Both the position numbers and the translations under genes were made by a program. DNA of 64,000 nt from Paenibacillus faecis (lineage in GTDB: Bacteria; Bacillota; Bacilli; Paenibacillales; Paenibacillaceae). How positions within the stretch are numbered: position 1 is the stretch's first letter; each line of letters starts with the position of its first letter. Positions 1 through 8,730 of this stretch are shown here, one piece after another. A model generated the notes under the pieces. That model was not told the DNA's origin. It made no database searches and was given only the letters and a program-made list of their open reading frames with translations. The stretch covers positions 744,001 through 808,000 of the forward strand of contig NZ_VSDO01000003.1 of assembly GCF_008084145.1 (NCBI RefSeq), in the 5' to 3' direction.

Positions 1-533
1 AATTGCTGACGGTCGTTCCCTATATTGTTCTGATGGAATTGAAGGAGCTGTTGACAAACGGCAGCTTAAAAACGGTGATTAACACTTCATCGCAGGTGTT
101 TCGATTTACGAAAGAGTTTTCGACCGAAAACTTGGAGCATCCCAAATCCTTCCGTAAAATGTATGGCCCTTATGCGACTTCAAAGCTGGCTCTTTCGTTG
201 TGGACCCAGGCCATTGCCCCACAACTTGCCAAGGAAGGCATCAAAATCCGCAGCGTCGACCCTGGAATTAACAACACGCTAAGAAAGGGAAAAGATTCCG
301 GACTGACCGCATCGTTTGGGCTATTTATGAAGCTGTTTGCCTCTCCGCCTACGCATGGCGCCAACCTGTTATTTGAAGGCGCCCTCGGCAAAAACCGCAA
401 TGAGACCGGCGTGTTCTTGTTGAAAGATCGGGTGGCGGACTTGAAATTTACAGATCACGCGCAGCATGTACTGGACAGAATATCCGACATCTATAGCCGT
501 GAGTTTCTTGACGGGAATGTTCTTCATGGCTGA
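1..533 (+). CDS. SDR-family oxidoreductase, C-terminal part (cut by window start)
   Basis: The reading frame is open from the left edge, so the true start lies outside the window. About 176 residues are visible. The short-chain dehydrogenase catalytic pair is present as YATSK, preceded by the usual serine in the stretch INTSS, and a PG turn follows it as in SDR enzymes. The N-terminal NAD(P)-binding TGxxxGxG motif is expected upstream. The family performs NAD(P)-dependent oxidation or reduction of small molecules; the substrate is not predictable here. A hairpin at about 691-715 follows the gene on the same strand. Confidence 0.8.
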   Translation, partial: LLTVVPYIVLMELKELLTNGSLKTVINTSSQVFRFTKEFSTENLEHPKSFRKMYGPYATSKLALSLWTQAIAPQLAKEGIKIRSVDPGINNTLRKGKDSGLTASFGLFMKLFASPPTHGANLLFEGALGKNRNETGVFLLKDRVADLKFTDHAQHVLDRISDIYSREFLDGNVLHG

Positions 534-690
534 GTTCCAGGAGAGCTTTGCTTAGGAGACGATCTTCTGAACTGCGTTCCAATTGCGGCATATTGATTAC
601 TACCTGTAGGAGCGCCGGACGAGATCGGATATCTCATTGGGGGTTTAATCCGACATCATAGAAGGGGCTTCTGTCGGAAATATTACTTTT

Positions 691-717
691 AGGGACACCC
701 TTATGGGTGCCCCTTTT
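691..717 (+). terminator. Rho-independent terminator
   Basis: An imperfect ten-base-pair hairpin (691-700 with 705-714, one mismatch, four-base loop) is followed by a short T run. It lies about 160 bases after the partial SDR gene and before the end of the convergent LysR gene. Confidence 0.55.
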
Positions 718-779
718 GCCTATAGCTATCGTTAGATTAAGCTTAGCAGTTTGTTTGCTCGTTAAAGATCGTAGACCTA

Positions 780-1667
780 CTATATCCTCTGCTTGGAAAG
801 TGTCTCGAAATAGTCAATGACCACCTCCCGAAATTCCAAAGCCCCCTGCGTAAGGTACCGACTTTTGTGCCGTAACAATGCGATTTCCCGCACTAAGTTA
901 TGGTCGTCGATATGGAGATAACGGATCGGGTCTCTTTCATTTCTGGCTGTACTCGGCATAAAGGCGATCCCGATCTCGGCTTCCACGAGTGCACTTAATC
1001 TTGCTGGTTCATCCCCCTCATACACATAATGGGGTTCAAACTCAACCGATTTACAGGCGGCGTCTACAATATCGCGAATCCCATAACCCCTCTTTACCCC
1101 GACAAACCGCTCTTCCCTGAGTTCCAACAGCGTAACGCTGTTTCGGTTCGCCAGCCGATGTCCATTCGGAACGGCAACGAGGATCGGGTCAACGAACACG
1201 ATTTGGCACTCTATGTCCTCCTCATAAATTGGCGGGGAGGATAAGCAAAAATCGACTTCTCCTCTATGGAGGAGCGCGATCATTTCCCGCAAGCTCGTCA
1301 TTTGCACGTGGACTTGAACGTTGTTCCTCCTTTTTTGAAACGCTCGAAGGATATTGGGTAACGTGCTTGCGGTCGTTACCGCTAATTCGAGCGTGCCCGG
1401 CACCCGGCCAGCTAAATCATTAAGCTCCAGCTTCCCCTGTTCCAGTTCAAACAAAGCCCTTTCCGCACGGCGAAGGAATCGGCTTCCGGCCTCGTTTAAT
1501 TTCAGTTTTCTGCCTGATCGATTAAAGAGAGGGACACCCAAACTCTCCTCAAGACGCTGAATCGTTCGGCTGAGCGAAGATTGCGTAACGTGCAGCGCTC
1601 GGGAGGCTTCAGTCATATGCTCCAAGCGAGCTACCGTGAGAAAATACTGCAATTGAAGAAGTTCCAT
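780..1667 (-). CDS. LysR-family transcriptional regulator
   Basis: The product is about 295 residues. An N-terminal winged helix-turn-helix (residues 1-60, with the typical QSSLSRTIQRLEESLG recognition region) is followed by a periplasmic-binding-protein-like effector domain. The open frame extends upstream, but the start at 1667 gives the canonical MELLQLQYFLTVAR N-terminus of the family and has a G-rich ribosome binding site. It is divergent from an MFS pump whose start is about 110 bases away, so it very probably controls that pump and itself from the shared intergenic region. The effector is unknown. Confidence 0.9.
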   Translation of the reverse strand: MELLQLQYFLTVARLEHMTEASRALHVTQSSLSRTIQRLEESLGVPLFNRSGRKLKLNEAGSRFLRRAERALFELEQGKLELNDLAGRVPGTLELAVTTASTLPNILRAFQKRRNNVQVHVQMTSLREMIALLHRGEVDFCLSSPPIYEEDIECQIVFVDPILVAVPNGHRLANRNSVTLLELREERFVGVKRGYGIRDIVDAACKSVEFEPHYVYEGDEPARLSALVEAEIGIAFMPSTARNERDPIRYLHIDDHNLVREIALLRHKSRYLTQGALEFREVVIDYFETLSKQRI

Positions 1668-1780
1668 TTCAACGCCCCATTCATTCCTTCTAGTAAATGG
1701 GATTATATCACAAAATGCGTTAGAGTAAATGTAAATACTCAAGTAAGATAGCTATAGAAACATAAAGGGGATGATTTGCA

Positions 1781-3184
1781 ATGGGGGCTCAAAGTAGATG
1801 GTTGGTGATAGCCGTCGGGCTCGGGATTATGTTGAACCCGTTAAATTCTTCAATGATTGCTGTCGCAATCGCGAGGCTGCAACACGTGTATCATCTAAAT
1901 TTCAACGTGGTATCCTGGCTAATTTTCTCCTTCTACATTGCAAGTGCGATTGCTCAGCCCATCGTCGGCAAGTTGAGCGATTTATTCGGGCGGAGGAGAA
2001 TATTCCTAGCCGGCCTTGTCGTATCTTTCATTTCTTCTTTACTGGCTCCGTTCTCACCTAACTTTGGTTGGCTCATTGTGTCGCGTATTGTGCAATCAAT
2101 CGGGACAAGTATGATGGTTGCAACTGGAATGGCCATTGTGCGCGTTCATATAACGGAGAAGCAGGCGACAGCCCTATCCATTCTCTCTATTTTCATGTCC
2201 GGAGCGGCGGCCATCGGACCCTTCGCCGGGGGAGTCTTGCTAGAGTGGTGGGATTGGCCTTCGATCTTTATCGTCAATATTCCGTTTGTGGTCATAAGCT
2301 TTTTCTTAGCTTGGAAAATGATCCCCAAGAGTCAACCCGCTTCCTTTGAAGGCCGCATGTCCATTCGTAAATGGCTGGCTATGATTGATGCCTCAGGGAT
2401 TGTATTTTTTACTATCGGACTGGTTGCCCTGCTAGTCGGCGTAATGTCGGCTAACTCATCCGGATATGTCTCATTATGGAATGGGGTTGTTCTAGCAATC
2501 GGCTTTGCGGCTCTGGGCGTGTTCATCCGACACGAGTTAAGAACGACGTCGCCCTTTATTCCGCTGCGTACATTTGCCTTATATCCATCGATAACATGGG
2601 TAAATATACAATTCATGCTGGTCAACCTACTATTCTATGCCCTATTCTTCGGGCTTCCGTCCTATTTGCAAATGGTGCGTCATGTTAGCGAGTTCCATAC
2701 CGGCATCCTGATGCTGACCTTAGGCGTGAGCTCCCTTGTTGCCTCCCCCATCGCGGGCAAATGGATCGACAAATCGGGACCGCGTCCTGCATTAGTGTTA
2801 TCCGCAATCTTGATGGCAGTCGGTTCGGTGTGGATCGTAACCTTAAATGAAACGTCACCGGTGATCAGCGTGAGCTTTGCATTGACCGCATTCGGGATCA
2901 GTAACGGGCTGAATTCTGTCGGTATGCAGGCAGCCTTGTTTAAAAGTTCCCCTAAGGAAATAGTCGGTGTAGCATCGGGACTGTTTAATACTTCGCGGTA
3001 TTTGGGTACCATTTTATCTTCCTTATTGACAGGAATCATCATGAGGGGGACGTTCAGCTTCGCAGGATTTCGCCTTCTTGGTGTATTCCTCACAGCCGTT
3101 GCTTTAATTCTTGTTGTGATTAGTCTTCGATTTCAGGTGTCTGGACAACGGAAAGAGGCTAGTGCGAACAATGGAGTTGGCTAG
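1781..3184 (+). CDS. MFS drug-efflux transporter, DHA2-like (14-helix) type
   Basis: The protein has 467 residues with hydrophobic segments throughout. Motif A is visible after helix 2 (GKLSDLFGRRR) and a motif-C-like glycine/proline stretch (AIGPFAGGVLL) in helix 5. Length and motif layout fit the 14-helix proton-coupled drug antiporters. The ribosome binding site AAAGGGGATG lies 6 bases before ATG. Its divergent LysR neighbour is the likely regulator. The substrate cannot be predicted from sequence. Confidence 0.9.
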   Translation: MGAQSRWLVIAVGLGIMLNPLNSSMIAVAIARLQHVYHLNFNVVSWLIFSFYIASAIAQPIVGKLSDLFGRRRIFLAGLVVSFISSLLAPFSPNFGWLIVSRIVQSIGTSMMVATGMAIVRVHITEKQATALSILSIFMSGAAAIGPFAGGVLLEWWDWPSIFIVNIPFVVISFFLAWKMIPKSQPASFEGRMSIRKWLAMIDASGIVFFTIGLVALLVGVMSANSSGYVSLWNGVVLAIGFAALGVFIRHELRTTSPFIPLRTFALYPSITWVNIQFMLVNLLFYALFFGLPSYLQMVRHVSEFHTGILMLTLGVSSLVASPIAGKWIDKSGPRPALVLSAILMAVGSVWIVTLNETSPVISVSFALTAFGISNGLNSVGMQAALFKSSPKEIVGVASGLFNTSRYLGTILSSLLTGIIMRGTFSFAGFRLLGVFLTAVALILVVISLRFQVSGQRKEASANNGVG

Positions 3185-3218
3185 TAAAATTAACTACCCG
3201 ATAGGGTACGGTTCTTCT

Positions 3219-3302
3219 GTGGCCCGTCTTCGCATGTCGCGAGATGAAATAGACGAATACACAGAGCAGATGTATCATGCCATGAAAAACACACTGGAAT
3301 AA
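3219..3302 (+). pseudogene. Short remnant of an unidentified gene
   Basis: A 27-codon frame starting GTG ends in a hydrophilic tail (SRDEIDEYTEQMYHAMKNTLE is its C-terminal half, given here only because it looks protein-like). The frame stays open back into the MFS stop region, has no ribosome binding site, and sits directly before a terminator. It reads as the 3' end of a lost gene. I cannot name the family. Confidence 0.2.
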
Positions 3303-3341
3303 TAGTTGCAGCAGCTACGACTTGGAATTGGCGCATAAGAA

Positions 3342-3375
3342 GAACACTCGCCTCCGTAACGGCGAGTGTTCTTTT
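3342..3375. terminator. Bidirectional terminator between convergent genes
   Basis: A perfect 11-base-pair hairpin (3342-3352 with 3361-3371, 8-base loop) is followed by TTTT on the plus strand and a T-rich stretch on the minus strand. It separates the MFS gene from the exported-protein gene ending at 3380. Confidence 0.85.
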
Positions 3376-3379
3376 AGTA

Positions 3380-4447
3380 TTAGTTGGTTAATATTTTTGG
3401 TTGCTCATTTGCAGGCCCTACAATCGTGTTTCCGCCGAAACTGAGATGCTGACCATACTTCTCTACGATAAAGTCGTTAAACGATCCGTCTGCATTCACT
3501 GTGGCAATGACTGTGGGAGCGTCTTTTTTGGTGAACGTCATTTGATCCTTGTCCCATGCATTTGTTCCTCTTGCTCCCTTATATCCTTTCAGATCCAGAT
3601 CTAGCATCGTTTTTGCGTCTTTCACTGCATTCTTCATTAATGTATCCAACGTCAGATTCTTGATCTTTGTATCTTTTGCTTTTTCTTCCTTTTGGAATTC
3701 TTCGTAATTATCTACGCTTTTACCATGATTTACGCCTGCTTGGAGCAGTTCCAGCGTTTGTTCTTCAATGGCAAAGCTCACATCCATCGTATTTGATTTA
3801 TACTTATATTGATACACATTCGGTTTGCCATCAAGGACAAACACACGATCTAACTTTTCTCCTTTCTTGACCTTACCATTGGTAAGCTTGGATAATACCT
3901 GAGCCGCCTTCTTCTGCACGCTTGCCGGGGCATCGTCAGGTGCATAATTTACGCCATGCAGCTCTCCGTTGTCTTCCATATAAACTTGTTTATTTTGTTT
4001 GGCATTCGATGAGATTGTACCCACACTGTAGATTGACTCCGAGATATTCACATACTTCGGTTCTTCCCCTGGGAACAAAGCTGCCCACGTTTCCTTCAGT
4101 TTGGTTTGATATTTCCCACCGTTTAAATCTTCATAATTGATTTTAATACCGATATTTTCGAGCTTTCCATTCTTTTTATAAGTAATAATATCGTCCTTGA
4201 AGTTCTCTCTTTTAAAACTCACCATATCTTTCATGGCCGTTCCCTGAATTAACGTATACGTATTTCCTGTTAGCTCTTTCAGTTTATCCTGAGCCTGTTG
4301 CATAAGCTTCTGATCCTGCTTAGCATTCTGTGAAGCATTTGTATTTACCTTGTTAGGCGAATCTGCCTGAACAGGGGTTTGGCATCCCAGCAAACTTGCT
4401 GATAATAAGGCTACCCCGAGTATAGGTAAAATTTTCTTTTTGGTCAT
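3380..4447 (-). CDS. Exported lipoprotein of the sigma/anti-sigma module A (paralogue 1)
   Basis: The protein has 355 residues. Its signal peptide ends in a clear lipobox, LLGC, with Cys at residue 22, so it should be lipid-anchored on the outer face of the membrane. The rest is hydrophilic and ends in a domain containing LDLDLKGYKGARG and a TFTKKDAPTV strand. It is a close tandem paralogue of the gene at 4528-5601, and the same domain arrangement is seen outside the membrane segment of the anti-sigma factor at 5721-6782. Its function is unknown; a role in sensing or tuning that anti-sigma factor is inference. Confidence 0.8.
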   Translation of the reverse strand: MTKKKILPILGVALLSASLLGCQTPVQADSPNKVNTNASQNAKQDQKLMQQAQDKLKELTGNTYTLIQGTAMKDMVSFKRENFKDDIITYKKNGKLENIGIKINYEDLNGGKYQTKLKETWAALFPGEEPKYVNISESIYSVGTISSNAKQNKQVYMEDNGELHGVNYAPDDAPASVQKKAAQVLSKLTNGKVKKGEKLDRVFVLDGKPNVYQYKYKSNTMDVSFAIEEQTLELLQAGVNHGKSVDNYEEFQKEEKAKDTKIKNLTLDTLMKNAVKDAKTMLDLDLKGYKGARGTNAWDKDQMTFTKKDAPTVIATVNADGSFNDFIVEKYGQHLSFGGNTIVGPANEQPKILTN

Positions 4448-4527
4448 ATCAATGAATTCCTTTCTTTTGCTACCTCATGGTTATACTGAAATAGAAGTGC
4501 ATCTCCAAGCTGCTTTTTCAATACATA

Positions 4528-5601
4528 TCAGTCAATTAACAATTTGAGTTCTTCATTTGGGGGACCTGCGATGGTCATTCCGTAAAAATCGATTGTCTGA
4601 TTATACTTGTCAATGGTAAAGCTGCTAAACGATCCGTCTTTATCAAATCTAGCAGTAACTGAAGGAGCCCCTTCTTTGGTGAACGTCATATAATCCTCGT
4701 CCCATGCATTTGTTCCTCTTGCTCCCTTATATCCTTTCAAATCCAGATCTAGCATCGCTTTTGCGTCTTTCACTGCGTTCTCCATCAAAGTGTCTAACGT
4801 CAACTTCTTCATCTTTGCACTTTTTTCTTTTTCTTGTTTCTGGAATTCTTCATAACTGTCTACACCTTTACCAGCGGTACGATATACATCTGCTTGGAGC
4901 AATTCCAGCGTTTGTTCTTCAATGGCAAAGCTGACTTCGATCGCTTCTGATTTATACTTATATCGATACACATTCGGTTTGCCATCACGGACAAACATAC
5001 GATCCAACTTAGCACCCTGCTTGACCTTTCCATCGGTAAGCTTGGATAATGCCTGAGCAGCCTTTTTCTGCACGCTTGCTGGAGCATCGTCAGGAGCATA
5101 ATTTACGCCATAAGCCCCGCCATTCTCTTGCATATAAATTTGCTTATTTTGCTTGGCATTCGACGAGATTGTACCCACACTGTAGATTGACTCCGAGATA
5201 TTCACATACTTCGGTTCTTCCTCTGGGAACAAAGCTGCCCACGTTTCCTTCAGTTTGGTTTGATATTTCCCACCGTTTAAATCTTCATAATTGATTTTAA
5301 TACTGATCGTTTCGAGCTTTCCATCAGCTTTATAAGCAATAATATCGTCCTTGAAGTTCTCTCTTTTTAAATGGATAGAGTCTTTTGTAGCAGTTCCTTG
5401 AATTAACGTATACGTATTTCCTGTCAATTCTTTAAGCTTATCCTGAGCCGTTTGCATAAGCTTCTGATCAAGCTTAATATCTTGTGAAACATTGATATTT
5501 ACGTTGTTAGGCGCATCTGCTTGAACGAGTGATTGGTATCCAAGCAGACTTCCTGATAATAAGGCTACTCCAAGGATAGGGAAAATTATTTTTTTGTTCA
5601 T
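4528..5601 (-). CDS. Exported protein of module A (paralogue 2, lipobox cysteine lost)
   Basis: The protein has 357 residues and is strongly similar along its whole length to the lipoprotein encoded just downstream, with nearly identical DNA around 5160-5295 versus 4020-4140. At the lipobox the sequence reads LLGY instead of LLGC, a single TGC-to-TAC change, so lipid modification is not possible. A downstream ADA site near residue 30 could serve signal peptidase I, giving a freely secreted protein. It is followed by paralogue 1 after about 80 bases and preceded by the anti-sigma gene. Function unknown. Confidence 0.8.
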   Translation of the reverse strand: MNKKIIFPILGVALLSGSLLGYQSLVQADAPNNVNINVSQDIKLDQKLMQTAQDKLKELTGNTYTLIQGTATKDSIHLKRENFKDDIIAYKADGKLETISIKINYEDLNGGKYQTKLKETWAALFPEEEPKYVNISESIYSVGTISSNAKQNKQIYMQENGGAYGVNYAPDDAPASVQKKAAQALSKLTDGKVKQGAKLDRMFVRDGKPNVYRYKYKSEAIEVSFAIEEQTLELLQADVYRTAGKGVDSYEEFQKQEKEKSAKMKKLTLDTLMENAVKDAKAMLDLDLKGYKGARGTNAWDEDYMTFTKEGAPSVTARFDKDGSFSSFTIDKYNQTIDFYGMTIAGPPNEELKLLID

Positions 5602-5720
5602 ATTAATAAACTCCTTTATTTTTTATTTTGCTTACCCACAGCTTGTTAATGGAATGCTTCAGTCACGTTGAAATGAATCTATAGAAAATCAGTAGTCATC
5701 ACCTCCTCTCACTACATTTA

Positions 5721-6782
5721 TTAGTCCGTTCCTTTTTCAGATAACGGCCTTAGCTCAATTTTAATGGAATAGATCGTTCCTTTAGAGGTGAACAACGCAG
5801 TCACGTCTGGAGAACCCGCTTTTGTGAACGTTAATGTATCAAACCGTGATTCAAGTTTGGACACGCTATAATCAGTCAAGTCCAAATTCATCCATGCTTT
5901 AGCTTGCTTCACTGTTTCCTCATGAATCTTATCCAGCTCAATTGCTTTTGTTTTCTCAACTAGATCATGATATTTATTTTTATCGTCCAATTTATAAAGG
6001 TGATCCGACAACGGAAAAGCTAATACCTCTGTGATCTGATTGGTATCTTTTTGTACATCAATGAGGACAGAACCCTTCTTTGTTTCATACACGAACTCAT
6101 ACACCGGGTTTTGATTGGGTCTTAAGATCATTTGACTTACTGACCGTTTACTTTGTTTAAAATCTCCAACTTTATGAAAAGCTTGGTCCGCTGCATCTTT
6201 TGCAGCATCTGGAACCTGCTCCTCTCCAATCGTTTGCTCCGCATAATACCATTTACCTTGGTTAAATTCGATGGATCTGTTTTCGTTTCGCGCCTTTATG
6301 TGAAATGTGTTCGTATCATATTCGTACATAATCACATCATTAATTTCTTCTCCCTGGGGAAAAATCTCATTCCAGACCCTTTGCAGCTGGCTTTTAAACT
6401 CTTGGTCCTCAATGTCATCAAAGCGAATCATCCCTGTATGAAAATGCTTATTCCCATCCAAACCTGTCGCATAAAGTGTATCCACCTTCTCATTTGGATT
6501 CATTTTCATTTCTTTGACAAAAGGATTCAAATATTCAAGCAAGGATAGCCGCTCTATGGTTTGAGCCATGACAGGAGTTAGAGACACACAAAAAGCAACC
6601 AATGCCGCTGCGATGACTCCCGCCCTTCTTGTGAAGACTGGCTTTTGGAGTGGCACGCTTTTAGATTCAAGTTTTTCTACAATCTGTTGACTAATGCTAT
6701 GCTCTGGCGTCTCCGTATCCCGAATCATTTGCTCCACCTGTTGAATACTTAGATTTTTAGATGGATTTGGTGATTGACGCAT
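5721..6782 (-). CDS. Membrane anti-sigma factor with extracytoplasmic sensor domain (module A)
   Basis: I place the start at 6782 because AAGGAGG lies 8 bases before that ATG; the frame stays open further upstream inside the sigma gene. The 353-residue protein has a cytoplasmic N-terminal region of about 60-65 residues, one membrane segment (around VIAAALVAFCVSL) and a long outer domain. That outer domain aligns by eye with the two exported paralogues downstream: an LQRVWNEIFP block matches LKETWAALFP, and an MNLDLTDY/TFTKAGSP block matches LDLDLKGY/TFTKKDAP. The start overlaps the sigma gene by 26 bases, which indicates translational coupling. It should sequester the partner sigma factor until an external signal acts. 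Confidence 0.8.
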   Translation of the reverse strand: MRQSPNPSKNLSIQQVEQMIRDTETPEHSISQQIVEKLESKSVPLQKPVFTRRAGVIAAALVAFCVSLTPVMAQTIERLSLLEYLNPFVKEMKMNPNEKVDTLYATGLDGNKHFHTGMIRFDDIEDQEFKSQLQRVWNEIFPQGEEINDVIMYEYDTNTFHIKARNENRSIEFNQGKWYYAEQTIGEEQVPDAAKDAADQAFHKVGDFKQSKRSVSQMILRPNQNPVYEFVYETKKGSVLIDVQKDTNQITEVLAFPLSDHLYKLDDKNKYHDLVEKTKAIELDKIHEETVKQAKAWMNLDLTDYSVSKLESRFDTLTFTKAGSPDVTALFTSKGTIYSIKIELRPLSEKGTD

Positions 6783-7344
6783 TCGCTCTACCTCCTTCAT
6801 TAACTTCCTTCGTCTGTAGTTTTTTACGAAGGCGTTCATACTTTTTGCGCACAGTTGCTGGTTTCATATTCAACATTTCACTAATCTCGTCAAAGTGATA
6901 TTGATGAATCGCCCGGAGAACCAATATATGTCTCTCTTCGATCGTCAATAAATTTAGAAAATCCTTCAGTGTAGTTTGACTGTCGATTTGCTGAGTCGAG
7001 GTCTCAGGCTGATCATATTTATAACGATCTATAAAACGAAACCACCTTTTTTTGCTCCGGATTTGATTCAGACTGTAATTGTAAGCAATTTTGTACAGCC
7101 ATGCCGAGAAACTCATATTTGGACGATACTTATGTATCTGTTCATACACTCTAATAAAGATTTCTTGCCTAGCATCCTCGGCTTCTTCCTTGCTTTTGAG
7201 CATATGGTAACAATAGATATACATTGGTTTTTCAAAGTTTCTTATAATTGAAGCGAAGGCTTCCTTATCACCATGCTTAGTCCTTTCAATCAGCATCTCA
7301 ATTTCTTCGGAGTCTGATTGATACTCTCTGTGCTGTCTATCCAA
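6757..7344 (-). CDS. ECF-type RNA polymerase sigma factor (module A)
   Basis: The frame opens at 7413, but the best start is TTG at 7344, with AGGAGGGGGG placed 7 bases before it, giving about 195 residues. Region 2 carries the DAEDARQEIFIRVYE-like helix (here EEAEDARQEIFIRVYEQ) and the FSAWLYKIAYN segment. Region 4 carries EERHILVLRAIHQYHFDEIS and the PATVRKKYERLRKKL helix-turn-helix. It directs RNA polymerase to promoters of its own regulon, probably including this locus. Its 3' end overlaps the anti-sigma gene. Confidence 0.9.
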   Translation of the reverse strand: MDRQHREYQSDSEEIEMLIERTKHGDKEAFASIIRNFEKPMYIYCYHMLKSKEEAEDARQEIFIRVYEQIHKYRPNMSFSAWLYKIAYNYSLNQIRSKKRWFRFIDRYKYDQPETSTQQIDSQTTLKDFLNLLTIEERHILVLRAIHQYHFDEISEMLNMKPATVRKKYERLRKKLQTKEVNEGGRANASITKSI

Positions 7345-7553
7345 AAGTCTTCCCCCCCTCCTGGCTTCACTCTTAATACACCAATGCAGCTCATTTTGTG
7401 ACAGCAACATCAAAAATAATGCTTGGTAACATCATCCACCTTGAAATAACGAAAAAGAAAAAAACACCGCCTATAAAGGAAATAGCACTCTTCTAGATTA
7501 TAGAAGGGTGCTTATATTCCATACAGATGTGTTTTCCAATGGACACTCCAATG

Positions 7554-8582
7554 TTAAGGCTGACTTCCGTTTGTACTAAGCGCCAACAAGCGTTTTAGAT
7601 TGTCATCAATAAATGTATTATCGGCACTGTTGATGCCGCGACCGGCAAAATGGCCCCACATTGACTCTATAGGCTTAAAAATAGCGTTCGGTATACGCTC
7701 AGCCTCGTATTCGCTATCGTCCGCCGGGCAGAAGAGATCCGTGCTCCCTGGCATGACGCAGGCAAGCGCCTTAATGCTTCCCAGCGCCTTATCGAAATCT
7801 CCGCTGTAGGTGGGATTTGCACTAATATCTGCATTTTGGCCCGTCCATAACATAGCTAAAACATTGTGCGGATCCATCCGCACAAAGCTGTTTTCCCAGA
7901 CGCCGACCATAAAATCCGCCAAGGAGTCAAATCCCAGCTCACGATAAAGTTCCTCTCTGTAAAACGCCTGCGATACGCCCCATCCCGCATAGACACGGCC
8001 AACGGCACGCATATCTTCAGAAGTCAACTGGTTGAGTTTGCTTGAATCGAAGCGGACGGCGGCTATAAGCGAAGCTTTCATGCCTTCCAGGACCACATAT
8101 GTTTGAGGCCAAGTCTTGGCAACGCCGGCGAAAGGCGCAATGCGTTCCACCATGTCGGGATAACTTGCCCCCCATTGGAATGCTTGAATGCCTCCCATGG
8201 ACCATCCAACGACGAGAGCGATCTTTTGGATGCCGAATTTTTCAGTCAGCAGCCGATGCTGGAATTGAACGTTGTCGTAGATGGTTACCTGCGGAAAATT
8301 CGCCCGGTCGAATGGCGGAGGCGTGTTGCTGGGAGACGAAGATAAGCCGTTGCCCAGCAGATTTGGAACGATGATGAAATATTTTTGCGGATCCAGTGCC
8401 ATGCCGCTGCCAATCAACCATTCATTCTGAACATGCTGATCGCCAAAAGCCGTCGGATAGACGATGACATTATCTTTTTTTTCATTTAATCTTCCATAAG
8501 TTTTATAAGCCAGAAAAGCGCCCGGTAACGTCACTCCCGACTGCAAAGTTACGTCGCCCAAATCGAAAATCTCATAATCCAT
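7554..8582 (-). CDS. Alpha/beta-fold hydrolase, homoserine O-acetyltransferase (MetX)-like
   Basis: The protein has 342 residues with the alpha/beta-hydrolase nucleophile elbow GWSMGG at about residue 127-132. A late aspartate (STDLFCP) and histidine (WGHFAG) complete a catalytic triad in the order seen in the MetX family. The gene context has no methionine or cysteine genes, so acyltransferase activity on homoserine is not assured and an esterase role is equally possible. It is divergent from a LysR regulator that starts at 8731, which probably controls it. Confidence 0.8.
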   Translation of the reverse strand: MDYEIFDLGDVTLQSGVTLPGAFLAYKTYGRLNEKKDNVIVYPTAFGDQHVQNEWLIGSGMALDPQKYFIIVPNLLGNGLSSSPSNTPPPFDRANFPQVTIYDNVQFQHRLLTEKFGIQKIALVVGWSMGGIQAFQWGASYPDMVERIAPFAGVAKTWPQTYVVLEGMKASLIAAVRFDSSKLNQLTSEDMRAVGRVYAGWGVSQAFYREELYRELGFDSLADFMVGVWENSFVRMDPHNVLAMLWTGQNADISANPTYSGDFDKALGSIKALACVMPGSTDLFCPADDSEYEAERIPNAIFKPIESMWGHFAGRGINSADNTFIDDNLKRLLALSTNGSQP

Positions 8583-8730
8583 CGTATAGCCTCTCCCTTC
8601 AAAATGAACCCTACCCCATGCCTAAAAATGTATTCCTTGTTGTTAGTATAGAACTGTGCTACCTTCAATAAAAGTGAATTAATTTCAACTTAGCATTCAA
8701 TAATATTGAAAGTTAAAGGGGAATCATAGG

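Noticed and set aside
7554..8582. Calling the MetX-like hydrolase homoserine O-acetyltransferase outright
   Set aside because: Fold and triad agree, but related hydrolases without that activity are common and no methionine genes are near.
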